A stretch of DNA of 64,000 nucleotides, from assembly GCA_035690865.1 (NCBI GenBank), contig DASSKE010000005.1:62001-126000 (forward strand), given 5' to 3'. The translations under genes were made by a program, and so were the position numbers. Of the stretch, positions 58,458 through 64,000 are shown piece by piece; positions within the stretch are counted from its first letter, which is position 1, and every line of letters starts with the position of its first letter. This stretch comes from CAMLQK01 sp035690865. Its GTDB lineage: Bacteria; Patescibacteriota; Saccharimonadia; Saccharimonadales; UBA4665. The notes beneath the pieces were generated by a model. The model saw nothing but the letters and a program-made list of their open reading frames with translations. It searched no databases and was not told the DNA's origin.

Positions 58458-60226
58458 GTATCAAAATACTTGTTAAGCCGTTTTGTTAGAAACTCGTAAG
58501 TTAGATCCAGCAAAGGAGTACTATTAAACATAAAACGGAGGCTATCACCTTCTGTAGCAATCATCTCCCCGCCGTTCGCACTCCAGGTATCTTTTGACCA
58601 CACCTGATTTTTTAAATGTTGAAGTCGTTTTTCGGAAACAATTCTAAAACTTTGATCGAGAGACTTTGGTGTAAGATAGTAAATCGTATAGCTTGGCCCA
58701 GCATTTTGATATGAATCCTTTAGGTCAAAGCCGACTTCTGCACGGTTTGATGGCTTCAGCATGGCCAGTTCATTATTAAGGGTTGGGAAGTTGTTCTCGA
58801 TTATTGTTGCGTAGACTTCTTGGATATTATCAAAAACTATTTTAAGATTTGCTCTTAGTGTTTTCCTGTCATAGATATTAAATATTAAGCTACTGTTTTT
58901 TAATCGTGAGTAGTCTGGCTTTGCATATACGCGCTCAATTGACTGGTTATTATCCCTCATATACTTAAAGAATTCTTCAAACACTCCCAAATCAAGCTGC
59001 GTATTGGCCATTCTTACTGGCCCAGTACCTCGTTTTAATCCTTCAAGAACACTTTTATGAATCTCTTCTTGTTCTTCGGGACGTAATTCTCCTAGAACGT
59101 CAGGGTCGAAGTACCCTTTTCGCTGAATGCGATCGCGTATATTATTGCGCTCTACACGTAGCATAAAACCATAGGCTTGTTCTATCCATCGGGGCAGATA
59201 TTCGTAAAAACCAAATTCAATCTCGCTAATTTTGTATAAATCCTTTTCCGGAAGCCCCAGTTGAACGTGAAATTTATCAATAAATGCAAAAATGAATTCC
59301 CTTGCAAGCAAAGCATTGCCAGTATGATTGAGGAGTTTGCGCTCTACGAGACGCATTACATCATGAGAAAGAACGTCTCTTGCGTGATGTGCCGGATTCT
59401 CTGCTAAGGGATTGCTCGTGCCGTAACCTCGAAATCCTAGGCCAATTTCTCGCATCTCGTCCACTAAATGCTCATCCAATTGCTTGATTTGTGTATCATT
59501 TTTATCTTTACTAATACCGTAGAGCATATAGTCGAGTCTCGAATTGGAGTAATGGGCGTAGGCCATACCTATCTTCCACACAGAGGGGTAGAAGAACTTT
59601 CTTACCGTAGGAAAATCGTACTCAAGTCCTTTGTTAAGCTCATCAAGAAATTCATGGATCCTTATAAATTTCTCGTCCGTTAGGCCAAGCGTTTTATTAG
59701 TTTTCTGGAGAAGCTGTTCATTAAGTGCTTTAACATCGTCATACTCGTTAAGCCTTGCGATATTTTTTCGGACAATCTTTTCCCAGGCATCAAGGTAATC
59801 ATCTCTATTCAGATCAAAAGATTGTTTTTTGTTAAAGGTAACAGTTTTAGAGGATTTATATTTTTCAAGCCCAGCATTTTTGAGAATCGGGCCATCAAAA
59901 TATAACCAGTAAATAGTATCGGCCTGTGTATCTACGCCGAGTAGTATGCAAGGAACTGCCATGCAGTAAAGCAAAAAAGAAACTGGGCATTCGAACTTCA
60001 AGTTATGATTGCTGGGTAAGGTTTTAACCTGTACGCCAATAGTGCCAACTATCTTACCTGCCCTATTTTGTATATCTAAAGCCCCATCTGTATTCGGCCA
60101 TTTATCAACGGTCGACAAATGTGGCACTGGTATGGCACGTCCATGCCGACCCAGCACTCGTTGAACCAAACCAATGGTTTCAGTATCAATAAAATTAGCT
60201 TTGGGGTGTGAAGCGGCTTCAGCCAT
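58454..60226 (-). CDS. DUF4365-domain protein, putative nuclease effector
   Basis: 590 residues. Residues ~10-160 match DUF4365: 'PNTDGALDIQN' (Asp47, Asp51) and 'GTIGVQVKTL' (Gln66-Val-Lys68) give the D-x(n)-(E/Q)-x-K pattern of the PD-(D/E)xK superfamily. The strand 'CILLGVDTQADTIYWLYFDG' is also typical. The remaining ~430 residues are mostly helical and unknown ('RDRIQRKGYFDPDVLGELRP', 'KDSYQNAGPSYTIYYLTPKS'). The gene starts 2 bp after the stop of an HTH gene resembling restriction-modification controllers. No methyltransferase is adjacent. A defence role is inferred. Confidence 0.75.
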   Translation of the reverse strand: MAEAASHPKANFIDTETIGLVQRVLGRHGRAIPVPHLSTVDKWPNTDGALDIQNRAGKIVGTIGVQVKTLPSNHNLKFECPVSFLLYCMAVPCILLGVDTQADTIYWLYFDGPILKNAGLEKYKSSKTVTFNKKQSFDLNRDDYLDAWEKIVRKNIARLNEYDDVKALNEQLLQKTNKTLGLTDEKFIRIHEFLDELNKGLEYDFPTVRKFFYPSVWKIGMAYAHYSNSRLDYMLYGISKDKNDTQIKQLDEHLVDEMREIGLGFRGYGTSNPLAENPAHHARDVLSHDVMRLVERKLLNHTGNALLAREFIFAFIDKFHVQLGLPEKDLYKISEIEFGFYEYLPRWIEQAYGFMLRVERNNIRDRIQRKGYFDPDVLGELRPEEQEEIHKSVLEGLKRGTGPVRMANTQLDLGVFEEFFKYMRDNNQSIERVYAKPDYSRLKNSSLIFNIYDRKTLRANLKIVFDNIQEVYATIIENNFPTLNNELAMLKPSNRAEVGFDLKDSYQNAGPSYTIYYLTPKSLDQSFRIVSEKRLQHLKNQVWSKDTWSANGGEMIATEGDSLRFMFNSTPLLDLTYEFLTKRLNKYFDT

Positions 60227-60228
60227 CG

Positions 60229-60444
60229 CTACATGTCTTTAAATAGTTGAGTAAAAGATGCACTAAGTGCTTTGGCAATCTTAGCAAGCGTGTCAATAGT
60301 GACGTTTTGCTCACCACGCTCGATCGCACCAACATATGTGCGATGCAGGCCAACTTTGTCTGCTAGCTCTTCTTGCGACCAGTCTTTTTCACGACGCAGG
60401 TTTCGTATATTTTTGCCGAGTTTATTTCGAGTAGCTTTTGACAT
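60229..60444 (-). CDS. XRE-family HTH regulator, R-M controller (C protein)-like
   Basis: 71 residues, one HTH_3 domain. 'NIRNLRREKDWSQEELADKV' and 'GLHRTYVGAIERGEQNVTID' closely follow the pattern of restriction-modification C proteins (G-L-x-R-x-Y-(I/V)-x-x-x-E-R-G-x-x-N). These time the expression of a toxic nuclease. The gene is 2 bp upstream of the DUF4365 gene on the same strand. A perfect palindrome overlaps its start codon (60443-60459), fitting autoregulation. Confidence 0.9.
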   Translation of the reverse strand: MSKATRNKLGKNIRNLRREKDWSQEELADKVGLHRTYVGAIERGEQNVTIDTLAKIAKALSASFTQLFKDM

Positions 60445-60459
60445 TACTCTAAGAGTAAT
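60443..60459. promoter_or_regulatory. Palindromic operator overlapping the HTH start codon
   Basis: ATTACTCT-A-AGAGTAAT is a perfect 8-bp inverted repeat with a 1-bp centre. It overlaps the ATG of the HTH gene (60442-60444) by two bases. Its position suits a self-binding C-box-like operator that blocks or tunes its own mRNA. Confidence 0.7.
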
Positions 60460-60540
60460 AAGAAGTGGCTCTGAACTCTACAGTATTATATATAGCATTT
60501 GATCTGTTATTTTGTACTTGCAAAAGACGGCAGCTTGTCA

Positions 60541-60780
60541 TACTATGATGATAAGCTTCGCTTTGAAGTGAACAACCCAAAGGCCTAAACCACATTTCTT
60601 TTGAGTGTGGCATGGTCTAAAATCCAACGAAGATACTGATCCCGTCGTCAGAGATCTTCGTTGGTCATGCTTGGAAACTTGCATGGGGTGGAAACACCCG
60701 CTGGCGGCGGGTTTGTGTTTCATCCGAAAGTCAACCTAAGCTAGACCAACGGCAAACTATGCAGCCGCGAGGCTGTATTT
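60541..60780 (+). ncRNA. Hairpin-rich non-coding region, candidate structured RNA
   Basis: 240 bp without a plausible gene but with successive hairpins: CTTC/GAAG (~60555-60567), CCACA/TGTGG (60590-60610), an 11-bp perfect stem CCAACGAAGAT/ATCTTCGTTGG enclosing CTGA/TCAG (60624-60664), CATGC/GCATG (60666-60685), GAAACAC/GTGTTTC enclosing CCGC/GCGG (60691-60721) and CAGCC-GCGA-GGCTG (60762-60775). It precedes the forward genes at 60817 and 61247. No match to RNase P, SRP, group I/II introns or known riboswitches was recognised. The strand is inferred from the downstream genes. Confidence 0.45.
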
Positions 60781-60816
60781 ATTTTGTCCAAAAATCTGGC
60801 AGATGCGAGGGTGAAC

Positions 60817-61260
60817 ATGCACGGACTTAGTATTGAACATCGTAAGGTGAGCGGCACTTCTCTGTCGAGCGACCTGGCGCAATATATTGCGGAGCGCTCA
60901 GTATATGGCAGGATTGTTGTTGTCGCCGAAAAGCCCGTCAGTTCCCTCTCTGCCGTTCGCAAGCAATGGGTGCGCATATTGCGTCGAATATATGTTGAAC
61001 GTGCCCGTACTCTCAATCCCGAGCGCATCCAGCGACTCACGTACGAGCTCGCCCGCCTGCAAAAGATAGAGTTCAGTGCCAAGGCTGCCGACGCAATGAA
61101 CGGTTATGACGTTGTCTTCGCTACTGCCAATGATCTCGCGCAACTCGCGCCGGATTGCACCACTTTGTACGTAACATATGATTTCCCAAAAGAATGGCTG
61201 CACCTCATGGCTAGCTGGATGACGTTAAACAGCCTCGTAGTTATATATGGACAGAAGTAA
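60817..61260 (+). CDS. Hypothetical protein coupled to RadC-like gene
   Basis: 147 residues from the ATG at 60817, preceded by GCGAGGGTG; a TTG start 11 codons earlier lacks a ribosome site. Not recognised. Strands 'GRIVVVAEKPVSSLSAV', 'YDVVFATAND' and 'TTLYVTYDFPKEW' alternate with basic helices ('KQWVRILRRIYVERARTL'), suggesting a small alpha/beta protein that may bind nucleic acid. It overlaps the RadC-like gene by 14 bp (61247-61260), so the two are translationally coupled. Confidence 0.7.
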   Translation: MHGLSIEHRKVSGTSLSSDLAQYIAERSVYGRIVVVAEKPVSSLSAVRKQWVRILRRIYVERARTLNPERIQRLTYELARLQKIEFSAKAADAMNGYDVVFATANDLAQLAPDCTTLYVTYDFPKEWLHLMASWMTLNSLVVIYGQK

Positions 61261-61633
61261 GCCGCTTTACAAAACCGAAGACATCTTGCCGCACCTAAAC
61301 TTCATTCGCAAAAAGAAGCAGGAATATTTAGTTTGCCTGTCGCTTGATGCTAACATGCGGCTGATACGCAAGCGTGTTGTGACCATTGGTCTGCTCGACA
61401 GGACGCTCATTCACCCGCGTGAGGTATTTGCCGGACCATTGCAAGACCGTGCCAAGTTTGTGGTTGTTGCACACAACCATCCCTCAGGCGACCCGGAACC
61501 AAGCCAACACGACATCACCATGACTCAACACCTTGTAGCTGCTGGGCAGTTGCTCGGAGTAAAGCTACAAGACCATTTAACTGTTAGTGGAAGCAGTTAT
61601 TTTAGCTTCAGAAGTGCAAGCATGATTCTTTAA
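61247..61633 (+). CDS. RadC-like JAB/MPN-domain (JAMM) protein
   Basis: 128 residues, covering only the RadC JAB domain without the usual N-terminal HhH domain. The zinc motif is complete: His76-x-His78-x7-Ser86-x2-Asp89 in 'HNHPSGDPEPSQHDI', with 'HLVAAGQLLGVKLQDHLTVS' after it. Stand-alone RadC domains are frequent on phages, plasmids and genomic islands, and their function is debated (DNA processing or anti-restriction). It is coupled to the upstream unknown gene. Confidence 0.9.
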   Translation: MDRSKPLYKTEDILPHLNFIRKKKQEYLVCLSLDANMRLIRKRVVTIGLLDRTLIHPREVFAGPLQDRAKFVVVAHNHPSGDPEPSQHDITMTQHLVAAGQLLGVKLQDHLTVSGSSYFSFRSASMIL

Positions 61634-61635
61634 CT

Positions 61636-64000
61636 TTAGAATGATTCGCGTTCTTCACGAATCTTAGACTGTTCAACCTGTTCCTCTAGAGCGGGTATAT
61701 ATTTATTTGCCCAATTCTGTATATTGGAAGACTGCGAGTTAATTGCCTTAAAGCGTTTTACATCTTCGAGTTTAGCTGCATAGTGTTGACTAGCTGGGCC
61801 GGAAAATCCTTCAGACCAAAGATTTGAGTTTACCGCACTTTCTACACGAGGGTCGTTGCCGTACTTAGTGAGGATGATCTGTAACCAACATTGCTCATTC
61901 TCTTTATTGTCGAAACCGAAGTCATGGGGGACCATTCTCGCAACTAGTGGTGCCCTGTTCTTGGGATCTTTGTCGATCCAATCAATAAGGAATTGCTGGT
62001 CTAGAACGTCTATTGCGCCATGTCCTCTGTCCTCCCCAAAGGAAACTTCTCCTTGAAGCCAATTCTCAAGTCCCCAGGTATCATACCTATCCTGAGAAAG
62101 TTGTTCGGCAACCCTTTCCCAGACAATTTGCGGTTTTAGTTTGGCAAGTTCCGTCAAGACCTTAGTGGCTTCGTGATGTGACTCCAAAATCGAATTTTTA
62201 CGACCGAAATACTTAGCCATGAAATCAATGAGGAACTCTACATCATCTGGATATTGTTGAATGTAGCGCAGAGCTATTTGCGACCAATCCCACTCGATGT
62301 CACTTGAAATCTGCCTTGTAGCCTGTGAGCCCAATGTCTTCTTTGAGAGTAATTTTTTCGTTAGTTTTTGAGGCAGAGGAACGTCAATGTTAAAGACATA
62401 GTGTGTCAAAAACAAGTCAATAGCAGTGGTGTGGGCTGTGACATCATTGCGGTTTAATAGGTTTTCCATCCATTGATCGAACAGCACGTCACTTATGTCT
62501 TTTACAGCACCTCCGAGTTTAAAAGTAGCCATTTCTTTGTAATTTACCTGATCTGATTTGAGAAGTTCAAGAACCAACTTCCCTGTGTGCTCATCTAATG
62601 TGGTACGCCAAATGATTTCCAATAAATGAGGTAGGAAATACTCATCTTCCTTCATTTCATCAAGCGTCTGATGTGCTTTATCTTGGTCGACTTTACGTAA
62701 GTTTTGCATGTAGCCTGCCAAAAAGAAGACGCTAGCATCTTCGTGGTTAGCTTTCTTTTGCTCAGTAAGTAACGTAGGGAGAAGCTCAAAGCTTTTATCC
62801 ATCTCAGCCAGCACTAGGCCTAGTCTGAAGCCATTTTTTGCTTGCGCTGTGAATAGCCACTTGTTATCAAGGAGATGGAATGGATTAGATATAATTTCTT
62901 CTGCAAGCTCTTCTATTTTTTGCTGCGTAGTATCGACTTCCTCACCACTATCACCCCACCAGTCTTCCATAACATTAGTGGCGATGTAGCGCTTGAGTTT
63001 GCCGTCAAAATCACTACCTTCTAATGAAGCATAAAACTCTTCTAATCGGGCTCTTATGTCATCCTTGAGTGAGCTTTCATAGCGCATTATTAGACTGACC
63101 GTTTTCAGGGCTTCTTCATAGCTCACATAGCCCTTATCTGTTAATTCGATAAAATCGTTAAGGTACTTGAGACCGTGAGCCTGCAGTCTTATGAGACCCC
63201 TGAGCCGATCCGTCACTACTTTCACAGCCTCGTGCAGTAATTCATCGTCTAGCGTTGGGATTCGCTGCACTAGCAAATCCCATGTAAGTTGCATCGCATC
63301 CCAAAATTCGCCATACGTTTCAGGCATCCATAACTTTGGTTCACGCTTTAAGCCTTGGATTTCAGGACCAACCACTTTGGTAAAGCTATCTGTTTCAAGC
63401 GACTTGTAAATCGCCTTTATGGCCAGTTTTACCTCTTTAGGGTTCTCTGAGCCCAGTGCTTCCTTTAGGACGACTACTCTATCAGGTGGTGCAGCCTCTG
63501 TCGTCGCAACCTTACCATAGCCATTTGAAAACATATCAGTAAACACGCCCTCTGAATTATTTGAATAAGTATGATTGGTTTCGGTTCGCGCCAAGCGAAG
63601 TAGTAACCGAGTTGCTTCAACAAAATGATCCTTCCAGACAGCCATAGCTTCCAGGGGACGAACAAGACGCTGGCGATCAAAATTTAGTTCTGTCAGCTCC
63701 TCGTCGCTCTTAGTTTGCATCCATCGGCTAATTAGTATCAACGCCGCCTCTGGGTTTGCTTCAGTTAATTTTAAAAAAAAATTATTCTCAATTGCCGCAA
63801 TTAACTGATCTTCTTTTTCGAGCGGGCCGCCTGGTGCAAGCAACTTTTTGACGACTTCAGCAGCACCAGGAGCTTCAGCTGCATACTGGAACATGTCGTT
63901 AAACCAATTCTTGAGTTCGTCGCCGACCTCAATATCGCCATCGCTATCCTTTTCTTGCCAGAACTTTTCAGGGTCGTAACGGTCACGGTATTTCTCCCAC
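61636..64000 (-). CDS. Large helical-repeat protein (partial, N-terminus off window)
   Basis: The frame is open from the window edge: residues before the internal Met at 63894 read '…YRDRYDPEKFWQEKDSDGD', so the gene continues to the right. The visible ~787 residues are almost entirely helical, acidic and repeat-like ('EVKLAIKAIYKSLETDSF', 'ATKVLTELAKLKPQIVWERV'), as in HEAT/TPR-type C-terminal sensor regions. No Walker motifs are in the visible part. Large proteins ending this way include STAND-type defence ATPases, but the N-terminus is needed to judge. Its end nearly abuts the convergent RadC-like gene. Confidence 0.75.
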   Translation of the reverse strand, partial: WEKYRDRYDPEKFWQEKDSDGDIEVGDELKNWFNDMFQYAAEAPGAAEVVKKLLAPGGPLEKEDQLIAAIENNFFLKLTEANPEAALILISRWMQTKSDEELTELNFDRQRLVRPLEAMAVWKDHFVEATRLLLRLARTETNHTYSNNSEGVFTDMFSNGYGKVATTEAAPPDRVVVLKEALGSENPKEVKLAIKAIYKSLETDSFTKVVGPEIQGLKREPKLWMPETYGEFWDAMQLTWDLLVQRIPTLDDELLHEAVKVVTDRLRGLIRLQAHGLKYLNDFIELTDKGYVSYEEALKTVSLIMRYESSLKDDIRARLEEFYASLEGSDFDGKLKRYIATNVMEDWWGDSGEEVDTTQQKIEELAEEIISNPFHLLDNKWLFTAQAKNGFRLGLVLAEMDKSFELLPTLLTEQKKANHEDASVFFLAGYMQNLRKVDQDKAHQTLDEMKEDEYFLPHLLEIIWRTTLDEHTGKLVLELLKSDQVNYKEMATFKLGGAVKDISDVLFDQWMENLLNRNDVTAHTTAIDLFLTHYVFNIDVPLPQKLTKKLLSKKTLGSQATRQISSDIEWDWSQIALRYIQQYPDDVEFLIDFMAKYFGRKNSILESHHEATKVLTELAKLKPQIVWERVAEQLSQDRYDTWGLENWLQGEVSFGEDRGHGAIDVLDQQFLIDWIDKDPKNRAPLVARMVPHDFGFDNKENEQCWLQIILTKYGNDPRVESAVNSNLWSEGFSGPASQHYAAKLEDVKRFKAINSQSSNIQNWANKYIPALEEQVEQSKIREERESF

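Noticed and set aside
60541..60780. Retron or group II intron RNA
   Set aside because: No reverse transcriptase gene is present in the window and no domain V-like hairpin was found.
1..64000. CRISPR array or cas genes
   Set aside because: No regularly spaced short repeats and no Cas-like proteins were seen on either strand.

Overview
This window reads as a chromosomal segment of a member of the Candidate Phyla Radiation, most likely Candidatus Saccharibacteria (TM7). The evidence is indirect: standard stop-codon use, compact gene packing, a Gram-positive-like envelope (lipobox protein, Rpf/YabE-like DUF348-G5 protein, Hanks-type kinase), lower-glycolysis genes, a tmRNA with a non-canonical T-loop, many lineage-type hypothetical proteins, and many genes whose -10 box lies about 6 bp upstream of the start codon (leaderless mRNAs). 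The phylum call is an inference; no rRNA gene is present to settle it.

Layout. 1-2.9 kb: small housekeeping genes (hydrolase, PII-like protein, APC permease, cupin, HbpS-like protein). 2.9-5.2 kb: a small degenerate mobile island beside tRNA-Phe, bounded by a perfect 36-bp direct repeat; it holds a two-gene DUF3800 unit and a serine-recombinase C-terminal remnant. 5.2-18.5 kb: methyltransferase-like protein and trehalase, a convergent RRM-protein/DEVD-box-helicase pair, a PfkB kinase, more divergent methyltransferase-like proteins, tmRNA, MarR regulator, rsmA, Rpf-like protein and PcrA/UvrD helicase. 18.6-24.8 kb: the glycolytic operon pyk-pgk-tpiA ending in a proline-rich membrane protein, flanked by hypotheticals. 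24.7-39.5 kb: surface beta-helix proteins, PNPOx-like flavoprotein, degenerate Nudix, HD-type protein, a divergent MarR/MFS-efflux pair with palindromic operators, ABC exporter and ECF sigma factor. 39.6-55.7 kb: a sigma-70-like protein with C-terminal repeats and large unknown neighbours, HIT protein, lipoprotein, a Ser/Thr kinase with an internal twin-arginine motif, tail-fibre/LamG surface proteins, a methyltransferase and a large secreted beta-helix protein.

55.7-64 kb is an accessory region. It holds small hypotheticals, structured non-coding DNA with a strong terminator, a deletion-fused and frameshifted serine-recombinase remnant, a PLD-family nuclease, a DUF4365-domain protein preceded by a restriction-modification-controller-like HTH protein with a palindrome over its start codon, a densely base-paired non-coding stretch, an unknown protein coupled to a RadC-like JAMM protein, and the C-terminal part of a large helical protein running off the edge. 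This looks like a defence or mobile-element cargo region.

The two most distinctive themes are: (1) three proteins at separate loci that share a ~35-residue N-terminal module but carry different tail-fibre, beta-helix or lectin-like C-termini; (2) the HTH + DUF4365 unit beside a hairpin-rich intergenic region and a RadC-like gene.
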